A stretch of DNA of 64,000 bases from Lutimaribacter_A marinistellae (GCF_042648365.1 NZ_JBHRXI010000010.1:434001-498000); one strand, 5' to 3'. Positions 45,067 through 55,273 are shown, numbered from the stretch's first letter. Translations and numbers: made by a program. The notes: generated from the sequence alone by a model not told the origin.

Positions 45067-45087
45067 GCCTTGCCGCGAAACCGCCAT

Positions 45088-45122
45088 CCTGTCGCCCGGT
45101 TCGGGTGGCAGGGGCCGGTTTT
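45088..45122 (+). terminator. Possible terminator after tamB
   Basis: CCTGTCGCCCG (45088-45098) pairs with CGGGTGGCAGG (45102-45112) allowing two G-U pairs across a short loop. It is followed by GGCCGGTTTT. The T-run is short and separated from the stem, so this is a tentative call. Confidence 0.4.
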
Positions 45123-45193
45123 GGCGAAGCCGGGAACAGGTGGGGATCTGGCATGACGATCTCGACATTCGATGATGAGGGCAAGTGGACCGG

Positions 45194-46171
45194 ATGAGCG
45201 CCGTTAACGTCGATATCGTACTGATCGGCCGCAACGAGGGCGCCCGCCTGGTGGCGGCGCTGGCAGCGGCGCGGGGGCAGGCGCGGCGTCTGGTTTATGT
45301 CGATTCGGGTTCGACCGATGACAGTGTCGCGGCCGCGCGGGCCGCGGGCGCGTTGATTGTCGAGTTGGACATGTCCGTCCCGTTCAGCGCGGCGCGGGCG
45401 CGCAATGCGGGGTTCGAAGCCGCGCAGGCGCAGGACGATCCCGCGCCCTTTGTCCAGTTCATCGATGGCGATTGCGCGCTGGTGCCCGGCTGGCTGGAAG
45501 CGGGGGAGGCGCGGCTGCGCGAGGATGACGGGCTTGCGCTGGTGACGGGATGGCGGTCCGAGATCAAGCGTGACGCGAGCGTCTACAACCAGATGTGCGA
45601 CCATGAATGGCATCGTCCCGCCGGGCCGATCACCCATTGCGGCGGTGACATGATGGTGCGCGCCGAGGCATGGCGCGCGGTGGGCGGCATGAACCCGGCA
45701 CTGGTCGCGGGCGAGGATGAAGAGATTGGCCTGCGGCTGCACAAGGCAGGCTGGCGGCTGGAGCGGCTGCCGCTTGCGATGACCCGGCATGACGCGGACA
45801 TCACCCGGTTCGGTCAATGGTGGCGACGCACCGTGCGGGCGGGCCATGCCTTTGCCCATGTCGGCACCATCCACCCCGAGCATTTCCGGGCCGAACGGCG
45901 CCGGGTGCTGGTCTATGGGCTGGTCCTGCCGCTGGTGGCGATTGCGGGCGCGTTCGTCTCGGGCTGGATCCCGGTGGCAGCTCTGGGTCTTTACCTGCTG
46001 TCCTACCTGCGCACGGTGCAAGGCCTGCGGCGCGCGTGTCTTCCGCCGCGCGAGGCGCTCTCGCACAGCCTGTTCCTGAGCCTGTCGAAATTTCCCAACC
46101 TGATCGGGATGGCGACCTATTGGCAGCGGCACCTTGCCCGCCGGACACCCGAGATCATCGAATACCAGTGA
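45194..46171 (+). CDS. Family 2 glycosyltransferase, membrane-attached
   Basis: 325 residues. A GT-A fold with nucleotide-binding residues (DIVLIGRNEG; YVDSGSTDDS) and the metal-binding triad in FVQFIDGDC. An acidic motif GEDEEIGLRLHKAGWRL marks the acceptor side, and one or two C-terminal hydrophobic helices (VLVYGLVLPLVAIAGAF; VAALGLYLLSYL) probably anchor it in the inner membrane. It probably builds part of a surface polysaccharide; donor and acceptor are unknown. The start could be ATG 45194 or GTG 45185, neither with a strong ribosome-binding site. Its stop lies six bases from the convergent WecB/TagA-type gene. Confidence 0.85.
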   Translation: MSAVNVDIVLIGRNEGARLVAALAAARGQARRLVYVDSGSTDDSVAAARAAGALIVELDMSVPFSAARARNAGFEAAQAQDDPAPFVQFIDGDCALVPGWLEAGEARLREDDGLALVTGWRSEIKRDASVYNQMCDHEWHRPAGPITHCGGDMMVRAEAWRAVGGMNPALVAGEDEEIGLRLHKAGWRLERLPLAMTRHDADITRFGQWWRRTVRAGHAFAHVGTIHPEHFRAERRRVLVYGLVLPLVAIAGAFVSGWIPVAALGLYLLSYLRTVQGLRRACLPPREALSHSLFLSLSKFPNLIGMATYWQRHLARRTPEIIEYQ

Positions 46172-46177
46172 GACCAG

Positions 46178-46936
46178 TCAGTCCGGGCGCGACCGGAGCT
46201 GCAGCGCACGGACCGTCTGGCCCGGCAGGATGGCCGCGCATTTGGCGTAGCGCGGCCCAAGGCGAAGCGGATCGCCCAGCGCGCGCCAGAGCCACTCGAC
46301 CCCCAGCTGCCGCATCCAGAGCGGTGCGCGTTTCTGATGCCCGCCGATGAAATCGACGCCTGCCCCGACAGATGCAAAGCCGATCGCGGGCGCCTGTGTC
46401 CGGCCCCGAAGGGCAAATCGTTCCTGTTTGGGTGCGCCCAGCGCAAGGAAACAGAGCCGCGCGCCGGAGGTTTGCAGATCCTCGAGAATCCGCCCCGCCG
46501 CGTCACCGTCCGGGTCGAACCCCATGGCCGGCGCGTGGCTGTATACGACGGACAGGCCGGGGATCTCGGCCGTCAGGATACGGGCGGCATCGGCCAGCGC
46601 TGTTTCGTGACTGCCGACAAATGCGATGGGTACTCCGGCGGCCGCGGCCGTTTCGCAGAGTGGGCGGACGAGGTCGGACCCCGGGACCAGTTCGACCGGC
46701 TGGCCCGCGAGGCGCGACAGGGTGACGATGGGGCGGCCATCGGCCACCACCAGGTCCTGCGCGGCATAGACGCGTGCAAACTCGGCATCGGCGCGCAGCT
46801 TGACGAGATGGTCGAGATTGACCGTGGCCAGCGCAAACCCCTCGCCCGCGTCAAAGCGCCGGCGAACCTCGGCCAGAAGCTGTGCCCGGTCGGGCATGTT
46901 GACCGCGATCTCATGCGCGCCAAAGGTGAATTTCAT
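46178..46936 (-). CDS. WecB/TagA/CpsF family glycosyltransferase
   Basis: 252 residues of the GT26 family, which adds N-acetylmannosaminuronic acid, N-acetylmannosamine or glucose to lipid-linked acceptors. Motifs: FALATVNLDHLVKLRADAEF, the catalytic-region VVADGRPIV, IAFVGSHETALADAA, and LCFLALGAPKQERFALR with GxPKQE. GVGAGVDFIGG-type residues (ASVGAGVDFIGGHQKRAPLWMRQLGVEWLWRAL) complete the fold. ATG 46936 is used; an in-frame start at 46987 would add 17 residues without conserved features. It is convergent with the preceding GT2 gene and divergent from the ligase-like gene. Confidence 0.88.
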   Translation of the reverse strand: MKFTFGAHEIAVNMPDRAQLLAEVRRRFDAGEGFALATVNLDHLVKLRADAEFARVYAAQDLVVADGRPIVTLSRLAGQPVELVPGSDLVRPLCETAAAAGVPIAFVGSHETALADAARILTAEIPGLSVVYSHAPAMGFDPDGDAAGRILEDLQTSGARLCFLALGAPKQERFALRGRTQAPAIGFASVGAGVDFIGGHQKRAPLWMRQLGVEWLWRALGDPLRLGPRYAKCAAILPGQTVRALQLRSRPD

Positions 46937-47131
46937 CGCCTTGCGTCCACCTGCCCTCGGGCTCTTGGCCCCCTCACCTTCCTGCATAGCGACAGTGCGG
47001 CGCTATCGCCACCCCTGACGCGACATCGCTTTCGTTGCGCCATTCCGACGCCGCATTCGGCTGCTAGCGCAGACACGGACCCGCGCGGATGCTATGCTGC
47101 GCGCCGAACAAGGAAACCGAACCCAAGAGCC

Positions 47132-48595
47132 ATGCCCAACCCGATCGCCTATCTGATGCTGATGGCCTGGCCATTCGTCAGCGTGATCCTGTTCCTGCGT
47201 CTGCCGCTGGAACGGGCGATCCTGTGGACGATCCTTGGCGGCTACATGTTGTTGCCGCCGGTGGCGGAGTTCGATCTGCCGCTCGTGCCCTCGATGAACA
47301 AGGATTCCATCGCCGCGGTCTGTGCGGTGCTGTGTTGCATGTTCATCGCGCGCGAGAGGGTCGAGCTGTGGCCGCGGCTGTGGTCGGCGCGTATTTTCCT
47401 TGCCCTTCTTCTGCTGTGCGTGGTGCCCACCGTCATAACCAACCGCGAGCCGCTGTTCTATGAGCGCTGGGGCGGGATGGGACCCATTCACCTGTATACG
47501 CGGATCATTCCGGGCATGGGCCTGCGCGATACGCTCTCGCTGATGCTGGGGCAGATCATCATGCTGCTTCCTTTCTTTCTGGCCCGGCAGTTCCTGTCGA
47601 CCGAGAAGGGAATGCGCGAGACGCTTATCGCGATGGGGCTGGCCGGCCTGATCTACTCGGTGCCGTCGCTTCTGGAGACGGTGATCGCGCCCGTGCTCAA
47701 CATCTGGGTCTACGGCTTTTTCCAACACGATTTCGGCCAGATGATCCGGGGCAGCGGCTATCGTCCGATCGTCTTTCTGGAACATGGTCTGTGGCTGGCG
47801 TTGTTCATGGCCTCGGCACTGATGGCGGCGGCGGGACTGTCGCGCAGCGAGACGGGGCGGGACCGCCTGCGATGGACCGGTGCCACTGTCTATCTTTACC
47901 TCGTGCTCATTGCCTGCAAGAGCCTTGCCGCGTTGGTCTGGGGTACGCTGCTGAGCGCGGTGATCCTGGTTCTGCCGCGCAGGCCGCAGATCCTTGTCGC
48001 CACGTTGCTGGCGCTTTTCGCGATCACCTACCCGATGATGCGAAACCTCCACATGATCCCGCTGGATAGCGTTCTGGACCAGGCCGAGGCGATCAGTGTC
48101 GACCGAGCCGAGTCGCTGGCCTTTCGGTTTTCGCAGGAAGAGGGCCTGCTGGAGCGTGCCGCCGAAAAGCCCTTGTTCGGGTGGGGCGGATGGGGCCGCA
48201 ACCTGCTGATCGACGAGGATACAGGGCGGTCTACCTCGATCGTGGACGGGTCGTGGATCATCGTGTTCGGCACCTATGGCTGGCTTGGCTACATCGGTCA
48301 GATCGGCCTGCTGTGCCTGCCGATCTTCTTGTTGTTCTGGCAGGTGCGCAGGATGAAATCCGACGACATCTCGGCCTTCGTGACGCCAATCGCGCTTGTT
48401 CTTGCGGCAACGCTGATCGACATGCTGCTGAACGCGACGCTGGAAAACATCACCTGGATCTGTGCAGGCGCGGTGCTGGGATATGTCGAAAGGCTGGCGC
48501 GACCGGCCAGGGCGGAAGGACCGAAACCGCTGTTCGGAAGCGGCCCGATCATTGGGCAACGTGCCCCGCGCGACCGACCGCGCACGGTTTTATAG
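47132..48595 (+). CDS. O-antigen ligase-like polytopic protein
   Basis: 487 residues, with roughly ten to twelve predicted hydrophobic helices. A long periplasmic-type loop (about residues 300-365, containing DSVLDQAEAISVDRAESLAFRFSQEE and PLFGWGGWGRN) resembles the large loop of the O-antigen ligase/WzyC-like superfamily; the FGWGGWGRN segment is where the conserved glycine/aromatic region sits in such ligases. It may polymerise or ligate a polysaccharide at the periplasmic face. The start at 47132 follows AAGAG two bases upstream, so translation initiation is uncertain. It lies 263 bases before the PKS, same strand. Confidence 0.75.
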   Translation: MPNPIAYLMLMAWPFVSVILFLRLPLERAILWTILGGYMLLPPVAEFDLPLVPSMNKDSIAAVCAVLCCMFIARERVELWPRLWSARIFLALLLLCVVPTVITNREPLFYERWGGMGPIHLYTRIIPGMGLRDTLSLMLGQIIMLLPFFLARQFLSTEKGMRETLIAMGLAGLIYSVPSLLETVIAPVLNIWVYGFFQHDFGQMIRGSGYRPIVFLEHGLWLALFMASALMAAAGLSRSETGRDRLRWTGATVYLYLVLIACKSLAALVWGTLLSAVILVLPRRPQILVATLLALFAITYPMMRNLHMIPLDSVLDQAEAISVDRAESLAFRFSQEEGLLERAAEKPLFGWGGWGRNLLIDEDTGRSTSIVDGSWIIVFGTYGWLGYIGQIGLLCLPIFLLFWQVRRMKSDDISAFVTPIALVLAATLIDMLLNATLENITWICAGAVLGYVERLARPARAEGPKPLFGSGPIIGQRAPRDRPRTVL

Positions 48596-48858
48596 GAGAC
48601 ACTTGTCGGCATTACGGCCACGCCCCCTTCACCCATCGTCCTCAAAATGGTCACAATGATCCGGCAAAGCGCGTATTATTGCAAAAGCTGCAGCAAGCGA
48701 CGATGGCGTTGGTTGCCGTTTTCGAAACGGAAACAGGACGTTGTGGCGTGCCGCTGCCGATGAATAAAACTTGAATGTGTCAGCTTGCCTGCAAGTCTTC
48801 TATGGTGACCAAGGTGGCGGGCTGATGTGAACGAACAGGGAATCGTTTGGTCAGGCTG

Positions 48859-51800
48859 ATGGGAACACGGGACATCGAGAACCGCAGCGGCGACATCGCG
48901 ATCGTCGGCATGTCAGTCTGTGTGCCGGGTGCGGGATCCGCCGCGCAATTCTGGGACAATCTGCGCGCAGGCCTCGAATCCATCCGTCCCCTGAGCGAAG
49001 AAGAATTGCTGGAAGCGGGTGAATCGCCCGAGCTTTTGTCGCATCCCGATTACGTGCGCGCTGCCGCGCCGTTGGACGGGTTCGACATGTTCGACGCCGA
49101 GTTCTTTGGCTTCAGCCCGAAAGAGGCCGCGATCCTCGACCCGCAGCACCGCAAGTTCCTGGAAGTGGCGTGGGAGGCGATGGAGCAATCCGGCCATCCG
49201 CCGCGCAGCCTGGACGGGCGGGTCGGCGTCTATGCCGGGTGCGGCATGGGAAGCTATTTCTATTTCAACATCTGTTCGAATCCCGGCCTTGTCGAGGATA
49301 CGGGCATGTTCCTGTTGCGCCACACGGGCAATGACAAGGATTTCCTGTCGACACGGGTCAGCCATGTCTTTGATCTGAACGGGCCGTCGGTGAACATGCA
49401 GACGGCGTGCTCGACCTCGCTGGTGGCGATCCATTACGCGGCGCAGGCCCTGCGCGACGGCGAATGCGACATGGCGCTGGCGGGCGGCGTGACCATCGAA
49501 TTGCCGCAAGGGCGCGGCTATCTGTTCAAGGAAAACGAGATCCTGTCGCCGGACGGCCATTGCCACGCCTTCGATCATCGGGCGCAGGGTACGGTTTTCG
49601 GTTCGGGCGCTGGGGCGGTCGCGCTGCGGCGGCTGGAGGATGCGATTGCCGATGGCGATCACATCTGGGCAGTCCTCAAGGGCTCGGCGATCAACAATGA
49701 CGGGGCGGCCAAGGCGGGCTATCTCGCGCCGTCGGTCGATGGGCAGGCCGCGGCGGTGACCAAGGCGCTGGCTGCGGCGGGCGTATCGGCCGAGACGGTA
49801 GATTACGTGGAATGCCACGGCACCGGCACCTACCTGGGCGATCCGATCGAGATCTCGGCGCTGACCGAGGCCTATCGCGCGCAAACGGGTGACGTGGGTT
49901 ATTGCGGCGTCGGGTCGGTCAAGACGAATATCGGCCATCTCGATACGGCGGCGGGCGTGGCCAGCGTGGTCAAGACAGCCATGGCGCTGCATCATCGCCA
50001 GATCCCGCCATCGCTGGGGTATGAAGCGCCGAACCCCGCGATCGATTTCGAGACCAGCCCGTTCCGCGTCAACGACCGCCTGAAGGAATGGGTGTCGCAC
50101 GCGGGACCGCGGCGGGGGGCCGTGAACTCGCTTGGCGTTGGGGGCACGAATGCGCATGCCATCCTCGAAGAAGCGCCCGAGCGCGCGGCCTCGGAAGAAA
50201 GCGATTTCCCGTTCCAGATCCTGTGCTTGTCGGCCCGGTCCCGTGCTGCGCTCGACGGCAATGCCAAGGCGCTGGCGGCGTGGCTGCGCGACACGCCCGA
50301 TGCTGACCTGGCCGATGTGGCCTATACGCTGAAGGAAGGCCGCCACGCGTTCGAGAAGCGCCGCGTTCTGGTCGCCGAGACGCCCGAGGAAGCCGCCGCC
50401 CTGCTGGAAGAAGGCGATCCGCGCCGCGTCTTCAGCCATGACGCGCTGGACGGCACGCCCGAGACGATTTTCATGTTCCCCGGCGGTGGCGCGCAATATG
50501 CCGGCATGGCGCGCGACCTGTACGAGACCGAGCCCGTCTTTGCCGACTGGATGGATCGCGGCCTGGATCACCTGCAAAAGCAGCTGGATTACGACATCCG
50601 GGCGATCTGGCTGCCGGAGGATGACGCCGAGGACGCCGACCGGCAGTTGCAGAAACCGTCGGTTCAGTTGCCGCTGATCATGATCGTGGAATATGCGCTG
50701 GCGCAGCTGTGGATGAGTTGGGGCGTGCGCCCTGCCGCGTTGGTCGGCCATTCGATGGGCGAGAACACCGCCGCCTGCCTTGCCGGTGTGATGGGCTTCG
50801 AAGACTGCATCGATCTTGTCCTGCTGCGCGGGCGGCTGTTCGACACGGTTCCTGCGGGCGGCATGCTGTCGATCTCTCTGCCGCTGGCCGAGGTCGAGGC
50901 CTTGAAGGGCGAAGAGCTGGACATTGCCAGCGTGAATGCCCCGCGCCTGACCGCCGTGTCGGGACCACAAGAGGCGCTGGACCGGCTGGCCGACGAGCTG
51001 ACGCAGCGCGAGGTGGAATTCCAGCGCGTACAGATAGATATCGCGGCGCATTCGCGCATGCTGGACCCGATACTCGATGGTTTTCGCGGCTTCCTGCGCG
51101 GGCTGGACCTGAAGCCGCCGCAGATCCCTGTGATGTCGAACCGCACCGGTGGGGAACTGACCGCCGCGCAGGCCACAAGCCCGGATTACTGGACCGAACA
51201 GCTGCGCAACACGGTTCTGTTTGCCGATTGCATCGAGGGTCTGGCGTCGAATCCCGGTCGCGTATTTCTTGAGGTCGGGCCGGGCAAGGCGTTGAGCACG
51301 CTGGCGCAGATGAGCACGCAGGTCTCACCGAACCAGGTGCTGAGCTCGCTTCGCCACCCGCAGCAGAAGATTGCCGACGACGCCTATTTCCTTGGCGTCA
51401 TCGGTCGGCTGTGGGCGCTGGGGGTCGAGGCGGACTGGCCGCAGATCTGGGGAGAGGCCCGGCGCAACCGCCTGCCGTTGCCGACCTACGCGTTCCAGCG
51501 CAGCCGCTATTTCATCGAACCCGGCCAGCCCGTGCAAGCAACCGCGTCGAGCGGGCCGGTGCGGAACGCCGACATCACGAAATGGGGCTGGCGCCAGGCG
51601 TGGCGTCCTCGGCTGGCCGAGTGCGACATCGACGTCGAGACGGAACTGGCGCAGGCCGGCCCGTATCGCTGGCTGATCTTCGAAGACGACGCAGGTATCG
51701 CCGCGCCTGTCATCGCGCGGCTGGAGGATGCCGGGCACATGGTCAGCCGGGTACGATCCGGCGACACTTTCGCGAAACATGGGCCGGGGCAATATGCGCT

Positions 51801-54800
51801 AGCCCCCGAACAGGGGCGGCACGGCTATGACCAGCTGTTTCACGATCTCGCCGAAGAGGGCCGCCTGCCCGACCGGATCGGGCATTTCTGGCTGGTGACG
51901 GATCGCGAGACTTTTCGCCCCGGCGACAGTTTCTTTGACCGCAACATGGCGCATGGTCTGCTGAGCCTGACCCATATGGCGCAGGCGATGGGCAATGTCG
52001 AAATGCCGGATCGCGTGCATCTCGAGGTGTTCACCACCGGCGCAGCGCAGGTTCGGGACGAAGCCCTGCCCTATCCCGAGAAAGCCTGCATCGCGGGGCC
52101 GGTCGGGGTGATGCCGCGCGAGATGCCCGGCATGACCTGTGGCTGGATCGACATCGAATTGCCCGAACGAAGTGGCCGGTCGCTCTTTGGTCGGGCGGCG
52201 GACAGCACCGATCGGATGACACCGCGCCTGCTGGAAGAACTAATGTCCGAACCCGGCAACATCATCGCCGCATGGCGCGGTGAAAAGCGGTTTGGCCAGA
52301 GCTGGAAGCCGGCCGATCTGACCGAGGACGCGCCAGTGTTCCGCGATGGTGGGACTTACCTGATTACCGGGGGTTTTGGCGGGATCGGCCAGGTCGTGGC
52401 GCGTGACCTGATGGAACGGCATGGCGCAAACGTGGTGCTGCTTGGACGGGCGCCGCTGCCCGAGCGGGACAATTGGGAGCACTACCTTGCAACCCATGCG
52501 CCGCATGATCGCGCGGCCCAGCGCATCCGCGCCCTTCAGGCGCTGGAGGCTACCGCGTCGGGCCGGGTGATGAGCGTGGCGGCGGATGTCTGCAATATCG
52601 AACAGATGCGCGCGGCGGTGGCGCAGGCCGAAGACGCCTTTGGCGCCATCACCGGGGTGATCCACGCCGCCGGGCGGGTCGATGACGGGCCGATCATGAC
52701 GCGCACCGATGCCGAGATGGGTCAGGTTCTGGCCCCCAAGATCACTGGGTTGCAGGTGCTGGACCAGGTCTTTCCCGATGGCATGGTCGAGGTCATGGTC
52801 CTGTTCAGCTCTTCAAGCACGGCCACACGGCCGGCGGGACAGGTCGATTACATCGCGGCGAACGAGTATCTCAATGCTTGGGCGAAATCGCGGGTGAATG
52901 CGGCAACCCGGGTCGTGGCCGTGAACTGGGGCGTTTGGGCCGATGCCGGGATGGCCGCCGAGGCGATGGCCGCCCGGTTGGGCGGCAACCGTCCCAGCGA
53001 ACGGGCTCCGGTCGATGCCCCGCTGCTGGACGAGGCCGGGTTCGATGCCGAGGGCAACCGGATCTTTGTCACCACGCTGCGAACCGAGGACAGCTGGGTT
53101 CTGGACCAGCATCGCACCGCCTCGGGCGAGGCGCTGATGCCCGGTACCGGCTATATCGAACTGGCGGCAGAGGCGCTGCGCGCGCATGGGATCGAGGGGC
53201 CGTTCACGATCCGCGATCTGTATTTCTTCCGCCCGCTTTGGACCGGTGCCGCCCCGCGCGAAGTCGTGACGCGGCTGGAGCCGGTGCGCGGCGGGTTCGC
53301 GTTTTCGGTACATGCCGCTGTCGAGGGGGGGTACATCCTCAACGCGCAAGCGGTTTTGGAAGCGGGCGGTGATACTGCGGCCCCGGTTGACCTAGCCGCT
53401 ATAGCGGCGCGATGCGGGACTGTCGAGCACGCGGTCCCCGGCGCTGCGATCCGGTCGCCGCAGGAGGCGCACCTGCAATTCGGGCCTCGCTGGCAGGTCA
53501 CCCGGCAAACCGCAGTGGCAGAAGGCGAGGGATTGGCGCGGCTGTCCTTGCCCGAGGCGTATCGCGGCGATCCGTCGGTGGGCTATCTGCTGCATCCCGG
53601 CCTTCTGGACCTTGCGACCGGTTGGGCAATCTCTCTTGCGCCGGGTTATGACCGCGCGGCGCTTTGGGTTCCTGTCTCGTACCGCGAGATCCGCGTGCAT
53701 GCACCCTTGCCGGGCGAGGTGCGATCCTGGGTGCGGCTGAGCGACGGTGCGGTACCGATCGACGGGTTCGTATCGTTCGACGTGACACTCACCGATGCCG
53801 AGGGTGCGGTCCTCCTCGAGGTCGAGGGGTTTCAGATGCAGCGCACGAACGAGGTTCTAACGCGCCCTGCACAAGAGCCCGCTGACGCAGATGCCACCGA
53901 ACTGGGCCTTGTCGCTACTGGCCGCGATGCGCCGCTGTCACCCGAGGAACAGCGCCTGCACCACAATATCGGCCAAGGTATCCGTGCCGAGGAAGGGGCC
54001 GAGGCGCTGCGCCGCGCGCTCAACGCAGGCAAGAGCCAGATCCTCGTCAGCTCGATGGACCTGCCTGCGCTGATCACCCAGGCGGACCGGGCCGTGGCGC
54101 AACAGGAGACTGGCGGCCAGAGCTTTGACCGGCCGCAACTGGATACCGATTATGTTGCGCCGCAGGGCGAGATCGAGACGGAGCTTGCTGGCTTTTTCGA
54201 AACGCTGCTGGGCGTAAGCCAGGTGGGTGCCGAGGACAGCTTCTTTGACCTTGGCGGGCATTCGCTGATTGCCGTGCGCCTGTTTGCGCAGATCAAGCGA
54301 CGCTTTGGAACGGAATTTCCGATCTCGCTGCTGTTCGAGGCGCCGAGCGTGGCGCGCATCGCCGAACGGATCGAGGCGCGGATCGGTCCGCGAGACGACG
54401 CGCCGCCCGAAGAGGATGCCCCCACCCTGCGCCATGTCGTGCCATTGCACGAGGCGCGCGACAGTGGGGCGACGCCGTTCTTTATCGTTGCGGGAATGTT
54501 CGGCAATGTTCTGAACCTGCGCCATCTGGCGTTGATGCTGGGCCGGGAACGCACCGTCTATGGGTTGCAGGCACGGGGGCTGATCGGCGACGAGGCACCG
54601 CATGACCGGGTGGATGCCGCCGCTACGGATTACATCGCGGAGATGCGTCAAGTGCAGCCCGAAGGGCCCTACCTGCTGGGTGGATTCTCGGGCGGCGGGA
54701 TCGTCGCCTACGAGATGGCCCGGCAGTTGGAGGAAGCGGGCGAGACGGTCGGGGTCGTGGTCATGCTCGACACGCCCTTGCCGGTGCGACCGGACCTGTC

Positions 54801-55266
54801 GCGGCAGGACAAGGCCCTGATCAAGATGCAGGAATTCCGGCGCAAGGGGCCCGGCTACCTTGCCGAATGGGCCAAAGCCCGCGTCGCGTGGGAAATGGAG
54901 AAACGCCGCGCGCCGCGTCCCGACAACGGTGTCGCGGCCTTTAACAATGAACGGATCGAAGCGGCGTTCCGCGCCGCTGTCGGCAGCTATCGCCTGCAAC
55001 CATGGAACGGAAAGCTCGTCCTGTTCAGGCCCCCCCTTGACCGGTACTGGCAGGTCAGCGGCGGCAACTGGGTTTCGCGCGAACGCGAGTATGTGTTTGA
55101 GGACAACCAGTGGAGCGCGTGGGTGCCGGACCTGCGCGTGATCGAGGTGCCGGGGGATCACGACAGCATGGTTCTTGTGCCAAATGTGTCGGTACTGGCG
55201 GAGCATCTGAAATCGGTGCTGGAGGAGGTCGACCCCTCGCCCCCGATCCGCCGGGCGGCAGAGTAG
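48859..55266 (+). CDS. Type I polyketide synthase KS-AT-KR-DH-ACP-TE
   Basis: About 2135 residues, one module. KS (1-430) has C184 (QTACSTSL) plus the two histidine motifs ECHGTGT and KTNIGHL. AT (about 550-850) has S632 in GHSMGEN. The KR includes a structural part (930-1150) and a catalytic part with ITGGFGGIG at about 1169 and S1318/Y1331. A DH-like double hotdog follows the KR with H1418 and D1584, which is not the usual DH-before-KR order. ACP has S1802 (LGGHSLIAV) and the TE has S1944 (GGFSGGG) and H2101. There is no enoylreductase or methyltransferase. ATG 48859 is used; TTG 48847 with AGGGA is an alternative start. Confidence 0.93.
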   Translation: MGTRDIENRSGDIAIVGMSVCVPGAGSAAQFWDNLRAGLESIRPLSEEELLEAGESPELLSHPDYVRAAAPLDGFDMFDAEFFGFSPKEAAILDPQHRKFLEVAWEAMEQSGHPPRSLDGRVGVYAGCGMGSYFYFNICSNPGLVEDTGMFLLRHTGNDKDFLSTRVSHVFDLNGPSVNMQTACSTSLVAIHYAAQALRDGECDMALAGGVTIELPQGRGYLFKENEILSPDGHCHAFDHRAQGTVFGSGAGAVALRRLEDAIADGDHIWAVLKGSAINNDGAAKAGYLAPSVDGQAAAVTKALAAAGVSAETVDYVECHGTGTYLGDPIEISALTEAYRAQTGDVGYCGVGSVKTNIGHLDTAAGVASVVKTAMALHHRQIPPSLGYEAPNPAIDFETSPFRVNDRLKEWVSHAGPRRGAVNSLGVGGTNAHAILEEAPERAASEESDFPFQILCLSARSRAALDGNAKALAAWLRDTPDADLADVAYTLKEGRHAFEKRRVLVAETPEEAAALLEEGDPRRVFSHDALDGTPETIFMFPGGGAQYAGMARDLYETEPVFADWMDRGLDHLQKQLDYDIRAIWLPEDDAEDADRQLQKPSVQLPLIMIVEYALAQLWMSWGVRPAALVGHSMGENTAACLAGVMGFEDCIDLVLLRGRLFDTVPAGGMLSISLPLAEVEALKGEELDIASVNAPRLTAVSGPQEALDRLADELTQREVEFQRVQIDIAAHSRMLDPILDGFRGFLRGLDLKPPQIPVMSNRTGGELTAAQATSPDYWTEQLRNTVLFADCIEGLASNPGRVFLEVGPGKALSTLAQMSTQVSPNQVLSSLRHPQQKIADDAYFLGVIGRLWALGVEADWPQIWGEARRNRLPLPTYAFQRSRYFIEPGQPVQATASSGPVRNADITKWGWRQAWRPRLAECDIDVETELAQAGPYRWLIFEDDAGIAAPVIARLEDAGHMVSRVRSGDTFAKHGPGQYALAPEQGRHGYDQLFHDLAEEGRLPDRIGHFWLVTDRETFRPGDSFFDRNMAHGLLSLTHMAQAMGNVEMPDRVHLEVFTTGAAQVRDEALPYPEKACIAGPVGVMPREMPGMTCGWIDIELPERSGRSLFGRAADSTDRMTPRLLEELMSEPGNIIAAWRGEKRFGQSWKPADLTEDAPVFRDGGTYLITGGFGGIGQVVARDLMERHGANVVLLGRAPLPERDNWEHYLATHAPHDRAAQRIRALQALEATASGRVMSVAADVCNIEQMRAAVAQAEDAFGAITGVIHAAGRVDDGPIMTRTDAEMGQVLAPKITGLQVLDQVFPDGMVEVMVLFSSSSTATRPAGQVDYIAANEYLNAWAKSRVNAATRVVAVNWGVWADAGMAAEAMAARLGGNRPSERAPVDAPLLDEAGFDAEGNRIFVTTLRTEDSWVLDQHRTASGEALMPGTGYIELAAEALRAHGIEGPFTIRDLYFFRPLWTGAAPREVVTRLEPVRGGFAFSVHAAVEGGYILNAQAVLEAGGDTAAPVDLAAIAARCGTVEHAVPGAAIRSPQEAHLQFGPRWQVTRQTAVAEGEGLARLSLPEAYRGDPSVGYLLHPGLLDLATGWAISLAPGYDRAALWVPVSYREIRVHAPLPGEVRSWVRLSDGAVPIDGFVSFDVTLTDAEGAVLLEVEGFQMQRTNEVLTRPAQEPADADATELGLVATGRDAPLSPEEQRLHHNIGQGIRAEEGAEALRRALNAGKSQILVSSMDLPALITQADRAVAQQETGGQSFDRPQLDTDYVAPQGEIETELAGFFETLLGVSQVGAEDSFFDLGGHSLIAVRLFAQIKRRFGTEFPISLLFEAPSVARIAERIEARIGPRDDAPPEEDAPTLRHVVPLHEARDSGATPFFIVAGMFGNVLNLRHLALMLGRERTVYGLQARGLIGDEAPHDRVDAAATDYIAEMRQVQPEGPYLLGGFSGGGIVAYEMARQLEEAGETVGVVVMLDTPLPVRPDLSRQDKALIKMQEFRRKGPGYLAEWAKARVAWEMEKRRAPRPDNGVAAFNNERIEAAFRAAVGSYRLQPWNGKLVLFRPPLDRYWQVSGGNWVSREREYVFEDNQWSAWVPDLRVIEVPGDHDSMVLVPNVSVLAEHLKSVLEEVDPSPPIRRAAE

Positions 55267-55273
55267 GACGGAT

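Noticed and set aside
40273..45234. Very long open frame on the minus strand across tamB
   Set aside because: It mirrors the codon bias of tamB on the other strand, is rich in Arg, His and Gln, and shows no domain or ribosome-binding site; TamB on the plus strand has clear domains.
48596..48858. LuxR-type (quorum-sensing) box upstream of the PKS
   Set aside because: Only a short CTTGC/GCAAG palindrome was found (about 48784-48795), too short and too different from a lux box; it has no regulator next to it.
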